Assembly: GCF_002964785.1 (NCBI RefSeq)
Contig: NZ_PQCC01000002.1
Span: 1 to 64,000, forward strand
DNA length: 64,000 bases
DNA from: Pseudoalteromonas sp. T1lg48
GTDB taxonomy: Bacteria > Pseudomonadota > Gammaproteobacteria > Enterobacterales > Alteromonadaceae
Direction: 5' to 3'
Positions 17,431-26,614 of this stretch are shown piece after piece. Below the pieces are notes generated by a model. The model had not been told where the DNA came from and made no database searches. It worked only from the letters and a program-made list of their open reading frames with translations. Every line of letters begins with the position of its first letter. The first letter of the stretch is position 1. The position numbers and the translations under genes are program-made.

Positions 17431-18087
17431 TTATTTGATAAATCCAGCCTGAATGAGCAGGCTTTCGGATACTGTTGATTCTGCTTTCGGAGCTTGCGCT
17501 CCTTGAATAAGGCGCTCCAAGTAACGCGCTATTTGATCGACCTCGAGATTGACCTTAGTGCCAACCTGAAATTCGGCGATCGTTGTTTGTGCCAGCGTGT
17601 GCGGCACAATCGTTAATTTAAACTGGTTACCGTCGATTTCATTGACGGTCAAACTGGCGCCGTCGATGCACACCGAGCCCTTGTAGGGAATGTACTTCAT
17701 CAGCGCTTCTGGCGCCGCCAGCCAATATTCGATGGCGCGGGCATTAGGGCTGACCTTGACCACCTCAGCAATGCCATCCACATGGCCGGAAACCAAATGT
17801 CCGCCCAAGCGCGAAATCGGCTGCAGAGCCTTTTCTAAATTGACCCGCTGGCCACGCTGATAATGCGCAAAACGGGTCAGTGACAGGGTCTCTTTTGACA
17901 CATCGGCACTAAAGCCATCGCTGAATTTTTCGGTGACCGTTAAGCAGACGCCATTGGTGGCGATGCTATCGCCAAGCGCCACATCACTCATGTCTAAGTT
18001 GTCACTTTGTACGCGCACGCTAAGGTCGCCATCAACCAAGGTGAGGGAGCTGAGTGTGCCCGTTGCTTCAATAATGCCTGTAAACAT
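17431..18087 (-). CDS. ribE: Riboflavin synthase, alpha chain
   Basis: 218 residues made of two similar lumazine-binding barrels. It dismutates two lumazine molecules to riboflavin and the pyrimidine precursor. [10 protein letters not shown] opens the protein. Each barrel carries the matching motif: [13 protein letters not shown] in the first and [15 protein letters not shown] in the second. [12 protein letters not shown] is also present. The C-terminal helix mediates trimerisation in the family. It begins two bases after the ribD stop and precedes ribBX by 17 bases, so the rib genes form one transcription unit. Confidence 0.96.
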   Translation of the reverse strand: MFTGIIEATGTLSSLTLVDGDLSVRVQSDNLDMSDVALGDSIATNGVCLTVTEKFSDGFSADVSKETLSLTRFAHYQRGQRVNLEKALQPISRLGGHLVSGHVDGIAEVVKVSPNARAIEYWLAAPEALMKYIPYKGSVCIDGASLTVNEIDGNQFKLTIVPHTLAQTTIAEFQVGTKVNLEVDQIARYLERLIQGAQAPKAESTVSESLLIQAGFIK

Positions 18088-18089
18088 GG

Positions 18090-19235
18090 CTATTCTACTC
18101 TAAGTTGTTCTAAGGTAAGGCGAATATCCTCACCAATTGGGGTCATATCGCTAAAGTGCATGGTCGGCACCTGCGCCATTGCCGTAAATGGGCCCATATT
18201 TAACAGCCCTTTGGCATCGCTGCCCATTAATTTTGGCGCAATATAAACAATGTAGCTATCAATGAGTTGCTGCTGTGCCATGGCACCAGCCAGGGTCGCG
18301 CCCGCCTCCAGCCAGACGGAGTTAATTTCGCGCTGCGCCAGCTGTGCAAGCAAGGCATCGAGATTGACCTGGCCATTTTCAAGGCCATCGCACACCAACT
18401 CGGTTACATTGTTGGGCCACACAGGCGGTTTATCAAGCTCTTTGGGTTTAACAGCTGCTGTGCTTGAGCGCACTAATAATATCTCGCCTGGCTGTTGAAA
18501 AAGCGCAAGATCTGGAGTCAGCCGATAACGGCTATCTAAGATCACCCGCAGCGGTTGGCGCACCTGTGGCAACACATATTCGCTACGCTGGCTGTCGTCC
18601 AGGCGCACATTAAGCTTGGCATCGTCCACCAATACGGTATCGGCACCGCTTAAGATGGCGCAGTGCTGGGCACGCAATAGGTGCACGTCTTTACGCGCCT
18701 CGGGGCCGGTGATCCACTTACTCTCACCATTGGCTAGAGCGGTTTTACCATCGAGGCTGGCGGCCAGCTTACAGGTGACATAGGGACGTCCGCTACGCAT
18801 GCGTTTTAAAAAGCCCAGGTTTAACTTCTCGGCTTCTTCACCAAGCAAGCCGGATGCGACCTCTATACCCGCCTCGGCGAGCATCTTCATGCCGCGGCCA
18901 CTGACCTGCGGATTAGGGTCTTGCATGGCGCAAATGACTTTTGCCACCTTGGCCTTGATCAGGGCGCCGGCACAGGGGCCGGTGCGGCCGGTGTGACTAC
19001 AGGGCTCAAGCGTAACATAGGCGGTGGCGCCTTGGGCATTATCACCCGCCGCCGCCAGGGCATGCACTTCGGCATGCGGAGTACCCGCCTGTTGGTGAAA
19101 ACCTTCCCCTATTACTTGGCCATTTTTAACCAGAACACAGCCGACATTGGGATTGGGTGTGGTGGTGAATCGACCTTGATAAGCAAGCTCAATGGCTCGG
19201 CGCATATAGCGCTTATCGTCCGCACTGAAGATCAT
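18090..19235 (-). CDS. ribD: Bifunctional riboflavin deaminase/reductase
   Basis: 381 residues. The N-terminal cytidine-deaminase-like domain (1 to about 145) carries HAEVHAL (His54, Glu56) and PCSHTGRTGPC (Cys79, Cys88), the zinc ligands and catalytic glutamate. The C-terminal domain (about 150-381) is a DHFR-like reductase with GRPYVTCKLAASLDGK and a nucleotide-binding EAGATLAGA. It carries out the second and third steps after GTP opening. It starts one base after the nrdR stop and leads the rib genes; nrdR-ribD-ribE is a common gammaproteobacterial order. Confidence 0.96.
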   Translation of the reverse strand: MIFSADDKRYMRRAIELAYQGRFTTTPNPNVGCVLVKNGQVIGEGFHQQAGTPHAEVHALAAAGDNAQGATAYVTLEPCSHTGRTGPCAGALIKAKVAKVICAMQDPNPQVSGRGMKMLAEAGIEVASGLLGEEAEKLNLGFLKRMRSGRPYVTCKLAASLDGKTALANGESKWITGPEARKDVHLLRAQHCAILSGADTVLVDDAKLNVRLDDSQRSEYVLPQVRQPLRVILDSRYRLTPDLALFQQPGEILLVRSSTAAVKPKELDKPPVWPNNVTELVCDGLENGQVNLDALLAQLAQREINSVWLEAGATLAGAMAQQQLIDSYIVYIAPKLMGSDAKGLLNMGPFTAMAQVPTMHFSDMTPIGEDIRLTLEQLRVE

Positions 19236-19236
19236 C

Positions 19237-19686
19237 TTAGTCTCCTAGGCGGGCGATTTCTTCACCGAATTCACGGATATCTTCAAATGAGCGATAGACG
19301 GAGGCAAAGCGCACATAAGCAACCTTGTCTAAACCTTTCAGCGCTTCCATAATGCACTCGCCAATCAGTTGTGAACTGACTTCACGTTCACCGGTGGCGC
19401 GAATTTGTGACTTGATTTGATGCACCACTTCATCGACTTGTTCTGTTTTTACTGGTCGACGCTCTAACGCGCGGTGCAGGCCATTTTGCAGCTTGTCTTC
19501 ATTAAAAGGCTCACGGGAACCATCACGCTTGATCACGCGCGGCATCACCAACTCGGCTCCTTCGAAGGTGGTAAAACGTTCGTGACAATCATTGCATTCG
19601 CGACGACGACGAACTTGGTGGCCACCACCGACCAGGCGTGAATCAATAACCTTGGTGTCTTTAGCGCTGCAGAAAGGACAATGCAT
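19237..19686 (-). CDS. nrdR: Transcriptional repressor NrdR
   Basis: 149 residues from ATG 19686 (MHCPFCSA); an upstream in-frame extension to 19749 would run into the glyA terminator hairpin and is foreign to the family. It has a zinc ribbon with CPFC (3-6) and CNDC (31-34), then an ATP-cone domain ([16 protein letters not shown] onward) that senses ATP/dATP. NrdR represses ribonucleotide reductase operons at NrdR boxes. None of its targets is in this window. It is the first gene of the nrdR-ribDE-ribBX-ribH-nusB unit. Confidence 0.96.
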   Translation of the reverse strand: MHCPFCSAKDTKVIDSRLVGGGHQVRRRRECNDCHERFTTFEGAELVMPRVIKRDGSREPFNEDKLQNGLHRALERRPVKTEQVDEVVHQIKSQIRATGEREVSSQLIGECIMEALKGLDKVAYVRFASVYRSFEDIREFGEEIARLGD

Positions 19687-19710
19687 AGTGAATGGGATTC
19701 CTGTAGATAA

Positions 19711-19738
19711 CAAAAAGGCCGCAAAAATTGCGGCCTTT
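19711..19738 (-). terminator. Intrinsic terminator of glyA
   Basis: An 11-bp stem (19714-19724 with 19728-19738, three-base loop) is followed on the minus strand by further Ts (TTTTTGTTATC). It stands between the glyA stop and the nrdR start, so the riboflavin block needs its own promoter or readthrough. Confidence 0.8.
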
Positions 19739-19777
19739 ATCATACACAAATGTTTGTGTAATAGCTATTTCACACTG

Positions 19778-21034
19778 TTATGCGTAAACAGGGAACTTAG
19801 CGCAAATGGCTTTCACTTTTTCTTTCACTTGTGCCTGAACATCTGTGTTATCGATGTTATCAAGTACGTCACAGATCCAGCCCGCTAGCTCTTTCGCTTC
19901 GGCTTCTTTGAAACCACGACGAGTGATAGCTGGAGAACCGATACGTAGACCCGAAGTTACAAACGGTGAACGTGGATCGTTTGGTACCGAGTTTTTGTTT
20001 ACCGTGATGTTGGCATTGCCAAGAGCGGCATCGGCATCTTTACCTGTGATGTCTTTATCGATCAAATCAAGAAGGAACAGGTGGTTGTCGGTTTTACCCG
20101 ATACTACCTTGTAGCCGCGCTCTTGTAGTACTTCAACCATGGCTTGAGCATTAGCAACAACTTGCTGCTGGTATGCTTTAAATTCAGGCTGCAGTGCTTC
20201 TTTGAAAGCAACCGCTTTAGCTGCGATTACGTGACATAGAGGACCACCCTGACCACCTGGGAATACGGCGCTGTTTAGCTTTTTGTAGATCTCTTCATCG
20301 CCACAGTTAGACACGATTAGACCACCACGAGGACCGGCTAGCGTCTTGTGCGTTGTGGTTGTTACCACGTGTGCGTAAGGCACTGGGCTTGGGTATACGC
20401 CAGCGGCAATAAGACCGGCCACGTGAGCCATATCAACAAACAGGTACGCACCTACTTTGTCGGCGATTTCACGGAAACGTTTCCAGTCAACGATACCTGA
20501 GTAAGCAGAGAAACCACCGATGATCATTTTCGGCTTGTGCTCAAGCGCTAGCGCTTCAACCTGATCGTAATCGATTTCGCCTGTTGCTTCGTTAAGACCG
20601 TACTGGATTGCATTGTACATCTTACCTGAGAAGTTTACGTGTGCACCGTGAGTAAGGTGACCACCGTGCGCCAGGCTCATGCCTAGTACCGTATCGTGTG
20701 GCTGAAGAAGTGCCTGGAAAACAGCGGCGTTTGCTTGCGAACCGGCGTGCGGTTGTACGTTTGCGTACTCGGTGCCGAATAGCTCGTTAGCACGGTCAAT
20801 GGCCAGTTGCTCAACCACGTCAACATGCTCACAACCACCGTAGTAACGCTTACCAGGGTAGCCTTCTGCATATTTGTTGGTTAGTTGTGAACCCTGCGCT
20901 TCAAGTACGCGTGGGCTACAGTAGTTCTCAGAGGCGATTAGCTCGATGTGCTCTTCTTGGCGAGCTACTTCTGCGTTCATCGCATTGGCTAATTCTGGGT
21001 CAAAGTCTGCAATGTTCATGTTACGTTCTAACAT
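19778..21034 (-). CDS. glyA: Serine hydroxymethyltransferase
   Basis: 418 residues from ATG 21034 ([15 protein letters not shown]), chosen because it matches E. coli GlyA and AGGAGA stands before it; an upstream start at 21052 is not supported. A PLP enzyme that interconverts serine and glycine and charges tetrahydrofolate with a one-carbon unit. The Schiff-base lysine is in [15 protein letters not shown] near residue 229. [21 protein letters not shown] and [14 protein letters not shown] are diagnostic. The methylene-THF made here is reduced to the methyl donor used by MetH, also encoded in this window. Confidence 0.97.
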   Translation of the reverse strand: MLERNMNIADFDPELANAMNAEVARQEEHIELIASENYCSPRVLEAQGSQLTNKYAEGYPGKRYYGGCEHVDVVEQLAIDRANELFGTEYANVQPHAGSQANAAVFQALLQPHDTVLGMSLAHGGHLTHGAHVNFSGKMYNAIQYGLNEATGEIDYDQVEALALEHKPKMIIGGFSAYSGIVDWKRFREIADKVGAYLFVDMAHVAGLIAAGVYPSPVPYAHVVTTTTHKTLAGPRGGLIVSNCGDEEIYKKLNSAVFPGGQGGPLCHVIAAKAVAFKEALQPEFKAYQQQVVANAQAMVEVLQERGYKVVSGKTDNHLFLLDLIDKDITGKDADAALGNANITVNKNSVPNDPRSPFVTSGLRIGSPAITRRGFKEAEAKELAGWICDVLDNIDNTDVQAQVKEKVKAICAKFPVYA

Positions 21035-21078
21035 GCTGTCTCCTAGGTGCAACGTGATTGTCGATATGAAAGGCCGCT

Positions 21079-21107
21079 ATTGTACGCGTAAACGGCGCGT
21101 TTGCCTA
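21079..21107 (-). promoter_or_regulatory. Candidate glyA promoter
   Basis: On the minus strand -35 TAGGCA (21107-21102), 17-base spacer, -10 TACAAT (21084-21079), about 45 bases before the start codon. The spacer contains an imperfect dyad (AAACG...CGTTT) loosely resembling a PurR half-site pair, but with wrong spacing, so I do not call an operator. Confidence 0.5.
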
Positions 21108-21228
21108 TTGGCTAAGGGTGAGGTTATTTAAACAGGGATTGAATTTTTTTCACAGCCCTAAAAGAATGATATTTTTTAATCTCACACATAAATATTTTAA
21201 ATAAAAAATAAGAATTCCATTTTTATAA

Positions 21229-24200
21229 CTAATGAAAAAAGCGACTCTTTAGAATTAAAGCCGGTAATTTATCGCTGTGATCGATTAAACGCCCGGCAAT
21301 CACATGGACTACCCCCTGATGATGCTCCACCACCCCTTTAACCTCCAGCAGGCGCGCCGTTAAAAACGCCTTCTGCTGCGCTTTGGCGGTGGCCAGCCAC
21401 ACCACCACATTAATATTACCGGTGTCGTCTTCCAGGGTTAAAAAGGTCACCCCCGCGGCACTGCCCGGCGACTGGCGCCCGGTAACCAAACCGGCGATGG
21501 TGACACTGGCGCCATTGCGACATTGGCTCAATTCGGTGGCCTTCTTAGCATTGGTAAACAACCCTTGTTGATGTAAATAGGTTAACGGGTGCGCTCCCAT
21601 GTTCACGCCCATGCTGGCGTAATCTTCCAGGGTATCCTGTATGCCACTGGGCGCCGCCAAGGCAGCCTGTGTTTCCTCCCCTTCGACGGCTTCCTGCTCA
21701 GCAAAAAGGGGTAAACGCTGCTGCTTATCCATAATGTGCCAGTGGCTGTTAAACCTGTCCTTGGCAATGGCCGCCAGGGCATTGCTGCTGGCGAGCGTTT
21801 CCAGCTCCCCTTCTTGTAAGCCATGATGATACAGTTCGCTAATGCTGTGATAGCCCGCCTTGGGGCGCTGCGCAATCAACTTGGCTGCACTTTGCGCACT
21901 AAACCCCTTGATACAGCAAAAACCCAAACGCACGGCGAAGTGCTCGCCCTGACGTATTACCTGGTGCTCCCATACGGAGTGATTTACATCCACGGCCAGT
22001 ATGTTTATATCGTGACGACGAGCATCCTGCACCAGTTGGTCGAGAGAATAAAAGCCCATGGGTAAACTGTTGGCCAAGGCGCAAAAAAACACCTCAGGAT
22101 AGTAGTATTTAAGATAGGCCGACACATAGGCCAATACCGCAAAACTGGCGGAATGGGATTCGGGAAAGCCATACTCGCCAAAGCCGCAAATTTGCTGGTA
22201 GATGCGCTCGGCAAATTGATAATCATAACCACGCTGCAACATGCCATCGATCAGCTTTTGTTTAAACTGGGTGAGCTCGCCGTCGCGTTTCCACTTGGCC
22301 ATGGCGCGGCGCAGTTGATCGGCTTCGCCACCGCTGAACCCGGCGGCAACCATGGCCACCTTGATCACCTGCTCCTGGAAAATGGGCACCCCCAGGGTAC
22401 GCTTTAATACCTGCTCCACCTGCTTGGAGGGGTACTCCACCGCTTCATCACCATCGCGCCGGCGCAAATAGGGATGCACCATGTCCCCTTGAATCGGCCC
22501 GGGACGGACGATGGCAATTTGGATCACCAGGTCGTAATAACAGCGTGGCTTTAAGCGCGGCAGCATACTCATTTGCGCCCGCGATTCTATTTGAAACACG
22601 CCAACGGTGTCGGCCTGTTGCAGCATTGCAAACACCTGAGGGTCATCCCCCAGGCGGGTAATATCGGCAATGCTCAGTGTATGCTGATAATGTTTTTCTA
22701 ATAGCTTAAAGCTACGTTGAATGGCACTCAACATCCCCAAGGCCAGCACATCCACCTTAAGTAGCTTCAGGCTTTCTAAATCGTTTTTATCCCACTGGAT
22801 CACGGTCCGTTCGGCCATAGCGGCATTCTCAACGGGCACCAGCTCATGCAGTGGTCCTTCGGAGATCACAAAGCCACCCACATGCTGCGACAGGTGCCGA
22901 GGAAAACCTTTGATTTCATCCACTAAACGGAAAAAGTGTTGATTGATGGTCGCCTCTGGGTCGAGACCAAGCTGGATCAGCTGCGCCTGCCATTGCTCGC
23001 CACCATGGCGGCGATTGAGCTGCTTAATATAATAATCGAGCTGAGTGTCACTAAAGCCAAGGGCCTTACCCACATCGCGCATGGCACTTTTTAACCTGTA
23101 GGTGATCACGGTCGCGGCTAGGGCCGCGCGCTGACGACCATATTTTTGATAAATGTACTGGAACACCTCCTCACGCCTTTGGTGTTCAAAATCGACATCG
23201 ATATCCGGCGGCTCGTTACGCTCTTTGGAAATAAAGCGCTCGAACAAAACATCTATCTGCCTTGGGTCGACGGCGGTTATTTCCAGGCAATAGCACACCA
23301 CAGAATTCGCCGCTGAGCCGCGCCCCTGATACAAGATGTCGCGACTTTTAGCAAATTGCACTATATCGTGAATAGTCAAAAAGAAGGGCTCATAGCCTTG
23401 CTCGGCAATAAGGGCGAGCTCTTTGTCTATGGTGGCTTGAATCGCCGGCGGCGGCGCGCCATTGAAGCGTTGCCGTGCCCCTTGCTCAACCAAAGATTTG
23501 AGGTGTTCACTGGCACTGATGCCTGAGGGCACTAATTCATAGGGATACTGATAACTGAGTTCATCCAGGCTAAAGGTGCAGCTTTGCGCAATGTGTTCAC
23601 TGGTTGCCAACTGAGCCGGACTAAAGAGTTTTGCTAATTTGTCCTGCGGGCGCAAAGCCCGCTCGGCATTGGCTAACAGGCTCTGTCCTAGCGAAGACAC
23701 GGTTTGCCCTTGCTTAATGGCACTGAGCACATGCTGTAAAGGCAGGCGCTCCGGCGTGTGCATTAGCACGGCACCAAGCGCCACTTCCTTGATCTGCCAT
23801 TGCTGGCTCAGGGTGCGTACATAAGCCAATTGCTCAGGTTCAAAGCCGTTCAGTTCGCGGCGCACGCCTAAGTAAAGCTGATCGCCGTAATGACGTTGCA
23901 ACCAGGGCCCCCACTCTTTATCCGCCGTTTTCGCTGCTTCGCTGCGCCCATGTACGAGCCAGATCAGGATGCAGCCCTTCAGGGTTTTTAAATCCCACTC
24001 ACTGAGTTGGTAGCGACCTTTTTCACAGCGCCTGCGGGCATTGGTGATCACCCGACAGAGCTGGCTGTACGCCGACTTGCTGGGGCACAGCACCACGAGC
24101 TCTAATTGCTCATAACAAAGGTAACTGCCAACAATCAGCTTAATGGGCAATTGATGCGCTTTGATGTGACTGTGCGCCCTGACCACCCCCGCGACCGAGC

Positions 24201-24330
24201 ACTCATCGCATAAGGCCAGGGCACTGTAACCCAGCTCTGCCGCCCTGCCTACCAGCTCTTCCGGGTGTGAGGCACCGGTTAAAAAGCTAAAGTTGCTTTG
24301 ACAAAATAGTTCACTATACGAGCCAGCCAT
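21229..24330 (-). CDS. dnaE2: Error-prone DNA polymerase III alpha subunit (DnaE2/ImuC)
   Basis: 1,033 residues, the usual DnaE2 length. C-family polymerase used for damage-induced translesion synthesis with ImuA and ImuB. The N-terminal PHP domain starts AELF-like (SYSELFCQSNFSFLTGASHP), the palm carries PDIDVDFEHQRREEV, and the C-terminal OB domain includes the LTLEDDTGNINVVVW stretch. QHVGGFVISEG and FPESHSASFAVLAYVSAYLK are further alpha-subunit motifs. The start codon overlaps the imuB stop (TGATG). It is the last gene of an operon under a LexA box at 26465-26484. Confidence 0.95.
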   Translation of the reverse strand: MAGSYSELFCQSNFSFLTGASHPEELVGRAAELGYSALALCDECSVAGVVRAHSHIKAHQLPIKLIVGSYLCYEQLELVVLCPSKSAYSQLCRVITNARRRCEKGRYQLSEWDLKTLKGCILIWLVHGRSEAAKTADKEWGPWLQRHYGDQLYLGVRRELNGFEPEQLAYVRTLSQQWQIKEVALGAVLMHTPERLPLQHVLSAIKQGQTVSSLGQSLLANAERALRPQDKLAKLFSPAQLATSEHIAQSCTFSLDELSYQYPYELVPSGISASEHLKSLVEQGARQRFNGAPPPAIQATIDKELALIAEQGYEPFFLTIHDIVQFAKSRDILYQGRGSAANSVVCYCLEITAVDPRQIDVLFERFISKERNEPPDIDVDFEHQRREEVFQYIYQKYGRQRAALAATVITYRLKSAMRDVGKALGFSDTQLDYYIKQLNRRHGGEQWQAQLIQLGLDPEATINQHFFRLVDEIKGFPRHLSQHVGGFVISEGPLHELVPVENAAMAERTVIQWDKNDLESLKLLKVDVLALGMLSAIQRSFKLLEKHYQHTLSIADITRLGDDPQVFAMLQQADTVGVFQIESRAQMSMLPRLKPRCYYDLVIQIAIVRPGPIQGDMVHPYLRRRDGDEAVEYPSKQVEQVLKRTLGVPIFQEQVIKVAMVAAGFSGGEADQLRRAMAKWKRDGELTQFKQKLIDGMLQRGYDYQFAERIYQQICGFGEYGFPESHSASFAVLAYVSAYLKYYYPEVFFCALANSLPMGFYSLDQLVQDARRHDINILAVDVNHSVWEHQVIRQGEHFAVRLGFCCIKGFSAQSAAKLIAQRPKAGYHSISELYHHGLQEGELETLASSNALAAIAKDRFNSHWHIMDKQQRLPLFAEQEAVEGEETQAALAAPSGIQDTLEDYASMGVNMGAHPLTYLHQQGLFTNAKKATELSQCRNGASVTIAGLVTGRQSPGSAAGVTFLTLEDDTGNINVVVWLATAKAQQKAFLTARLLEVKGVVEHHQGVVHVIAGRLIDHSDKLPALILKSRFFH

Positions 24331-25739
24331 CAGGCAAAGTACCCCTGTATAAACCAGTCCTTGTGTTTATCCCTAAACACCCAGCACAACTGGCCGCGAC
24401 TGTTTTCAGCGATATAATAATCGCGCTCTAACTGCTCCCGCTGCCACCAATGACTTTGGATCCGCTCCGGGCCGCGTAATAAACATAATTGCTCCTGCAA
24501 AGGCGTGGGCGTGATCATAAAATTGGGTCGCAATAGGGCCTGCGCCGATGCCGCCATATCTTCTTGATAAGGATGCAAGGTGTCCTCCTGCACCTGAGTA
24601 AATTCGGGAATATGAGCGCGTCCCGGTTGCAGACGATAGCAGTGCTGCTGCCCTAAACGGGCATTGAGCATATTCAGCAATTGCTGTTTAGCCAGCCCTT
24701 GCTGGCGTTTGGCAAAAAGGTTTTCGCTGTGGCCGTCGGCGCTGACAAATTCCTCGCACTGTAAACGGGTGGCGATGACCGGCGCTGCTAAGTGTAAGGC
24801 CGCCAACTTAATGTCCAGCAATGCCAGCCAGGGAGCCAATTGCCCTTGAGGCTCAACACTGTCTAACAATAATTGCTGTGTTGGTTGCTCACGAAAAAAC
24901 AAGCTAAAAGTGAGGCGTTGAGTATGCAATTGATGCTGACGCAAATAGCGACACAGGCGCTCGCATAACTGAGTTAACGGCAGCAATAACCGCGCACAGT
25001 CATCGATTTCAAAATTCAGCTCCTGACTCTCGCTAAAGCTCTGTGTCGGTTGGTACAAGCGATAATAGCCCGACTTTTTCGCCAGGCTCGCATGGGGCAG
25101 TTGCCCCTGTAGGCGAGTTAAATAATCCACCACCTCATAATGAAAGCGCTGACGCAACTGATTCATGGGCAAGACCTGAAGCTGCTCTACCCGCTCAATG
25201 CCTAGGCGCGCCAATTGCTGTTTATGCTCGGCCCCAAGCAAGAGACTCGATATCCCAACCCGAGCCAGATGCTGCTGGCAAACGCTTGCATCATCACTGA
25301 GCAAGTTCAACTTTTCGCGCGCCAACACCTCGGCCGCCTCCATGCTCGCACCCGAGGCATAATAAAAGTGCGGTACAAAGGCACGAATGACCGGCTCTAT
25401 GGCGCGAAAAAGCTGTTCACTGTTAGGGTAGAGCGCCCGCATACTGGTGGCCACAAAGATCAGGCAATCACTGCCGGCAAATATAATATCGCCACAGACT
25501 TGATAGCAGTGCGCCGCGAGCTCCTGCAATAATTGCCGTTCCAGCTCAGGCTCATAGGGATACACTTGCAAGGTGGCGCACAGCGCTGCGGCACTGGCCA
25601 GCCCCATGCCCAGGCGCACACCCAGACGCTGCGCCGCGGCATTTATTTGCACCACCCGCTCTTTGGCCACCAACACCGCCGGCTCTTGCAACTGCCGACG
25701 CTGCAATTGTAAATGTGCACAATGCACCGCCAAATACAT
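24330..25739 (-). CDS. imuB: ImuB, Y-family polymerase-like mutasome adaptor
   Basis: 469 residues. Related to DinB/UmuC polymerases, but the catalytic acids are missing: the first motif reads VHCAHLQLQ where active enzymes have D-x-D-x-F-F, and the second reads GSDCLIFVATS instead of S-x-D-E. This is the known state of ImuB, which acts as a hub linking DnaE2, ImuA and the sliding clamp. A clamp-binding-like QLCLL lies near residue 417, and the typical GPERIQSHWWQ and RDYYIAE tail follow. It starts directly after the imuA stop (TAAATG). Confidence 0.93.
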   Translation of the reverse strand: MYLAVHCAHLQLQRRQLQEPAVLVAKERVVQINAAAQRLGVRLGMGLASAAALCATLQVYPYEPELERQLLQELAAHCYQVCGDIIFAGSDCLIFVATSMRALYPNSEQLFRAIEPVIRAFVPHFYYASGASMEAAEVLAREKLNLLSDDASVCQQHLARVGISSLLLGAEHKQQLARLGIERVEQLQVLPMNQLRQRFHYEVVDYLTRLQGQLPHASLAKKSGYYRLYQPTQSFSESQELNFEIDDCARLLLPLTQLCERLCRYLRQHQLHTQRLTFSLFFREQPTQQLLLDSVEPQGQLAPWLALLDIKLAALHLAAPVIATRLQCEEFVSADGHSENLFAKRQQGLAKQQLLNMLNARLGQQHCYRLQPGRAHIPEFTQVQEDTLHPYQEDMAASAQALLRPNFMITPTPLQEQLCLLRGPERIQSHWWQREQLERDYYIAENSRGQLCWVFRDKHKDWFIQGYFA

Positions 25740-26447
25740 TTACCCCACCTCGTAGTGTCGGGCAGCCGGTTGCAACGGCCTCAAAGATGGCTCCTGGTGC
25801 CTGTGGCTGTAGCGTAGGAAGGGCCAGAGTTGCACCTTGCTCAGGGTCACCTCGCCACGGGCAAAACGACCCTGCTGACGCAATAAGGTAATCTGCAACC
25901 CTTGTTGCTGCTGTTGTAAACGCATGCTTAATTGCACCGGTAAGGCCGAGCTTTGACATTGATAATCCACCAGCACCAAGAGCGCCTGCGAGCGCTGGCA
26001 CGCCAGGCTAAAACGACGCGCCTGAGTAAAAGACAAGCCCTGATGCCACAACCAGACCACGGCGCAACTGCTGCTGCGGCTACATTGCTCTGCGGCCCAC
26101 AGCGCGTGCGCCGTGCTTTGCGGGCGTAAAATCAGTAAGCGAGCAGGAGCAACACCTTGGGCAAGCAACCATTGGATACAGGGCTCTGCCGGCGGATTAA
26201 TGAGCACCACCAGGCCTTGCTCACGCGCCTTCACCAGTGCCCCCTGTAGCAGGGTAAACTCACCGATGGCCGGCTCACTGCTAAGATGGATCACCCCACT
26301 GTGCGGCCAGCCGCCGCCGAGCAGCCGATCCAGAGCCGAAAAGCCACTGCTCAGGCAGGGCTCATCTTTCTCCGACACACAACCACGCTCTTGATTAGCG
26401 CTGAAGATCAGTCCTTGATGGTGCATCGCTGCTAAAGTTGTGTTCAT
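25740..26447 (-). CDS. imuA: ImuA, RecA-like mutasome component
   Basis: 235 residues from ATG 26447, with AGGTGG five bases upstream; GTG codons at 26456 and 26453 are alternatives. The N-terminal half resembles the RecA/SulA-like fold: SGFSALDRLLGGGWPHSGVIHL, with a weak P-loop-like region. The family (ImuA/SulA2) has no polymerase activity and works with ImuB and DnaE2 in induced mutagenesis. The tail is arginine rich. It is the first gene of imuA-imuB-dnaE2, 18 bases downstream of a LexA box. No lexA copy is present in the cassette, unlike in some other bacteria. Confidence 0.9.
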   Translation of the reverse strand: MNTTLAAMHHQGLIFSANQERGCVSEKDEPCLSSGFSALDRLLGGGWPHSGVIHLSSEPAIGEFTLLQGALVKAREQGLVVLINPPAEPCIQWLLAQGVAPARLLILRPQSTAHALWAAEQCSRSSSCAVVWLWHQGLSFTQARRFSLACQRSQALLVLVDYQCQSSALPVQLSMRLQQQQQGLQITLLRQQGRFARGEVTLSKVQLWPFLRYSHRHQEPSLRPLQPAARHYEVG

Positions 26448-26464
26448 CCACACCACCTAAAAAA

Positions 26465-26484
26465 TACTGTATATAAAAACAGTA
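26465..26484 (-). promoter_or_regulatory. LexA (SOS) box of imuA-imuB-dnaE2
   Basis: TACTGTATATAAAAACAGTA (plus strand) matches the E. coli-type LexA consensus CTGT-N8-ACAG with TA flanks on both sides. It lies 17 bases before the imuA ATG and overlaps an AT-rich stretch (TATATACAG on the minus strand) that could be the -10. The operon should therefore be repressed by LexA and induced by DNA damage. Confidence 0.92.
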
Positions 26485-26552
26485 TAAATGATTTTAGCGG
26501 ATGCACAAAGGATCGATTTTATACGGGCACCAAGCCAGCCTACGGCAGCAGA

Positions 26553-26584
26553 AATGACAAAGCCCAGCGCATTTGGCTGGGCTT
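26553..26584 (-). terminator. Intrinsic terminator of cobO-btuF
   Basis: A 9-bp stem (26560-26568 with 26576-26584) is followed on the minus strand by TTTGTCATTTC. It lies 30 bases past the btuF stop, and the 158-base gap also carries the LexA box for the next operon. Confidence 0.7.
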
Positions 26585-26614
26585 GTAATAACTTGAGGGA
26601 GCAAAAACTCGCTA

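Noticed and set aside
21085..21101. PurR operator before glyA
   Set aside because: There is a dyad with CGTTT/AAACG arms, but spacing and flanks do not fit the 16-bp PurR consensus.
25552..26001. 149-residue minus-strand frame over the imuA/imuB junction
   Set aside because: It overlaps both real genes in another frame and has an alanine/glycine-rich, random-looking composition.
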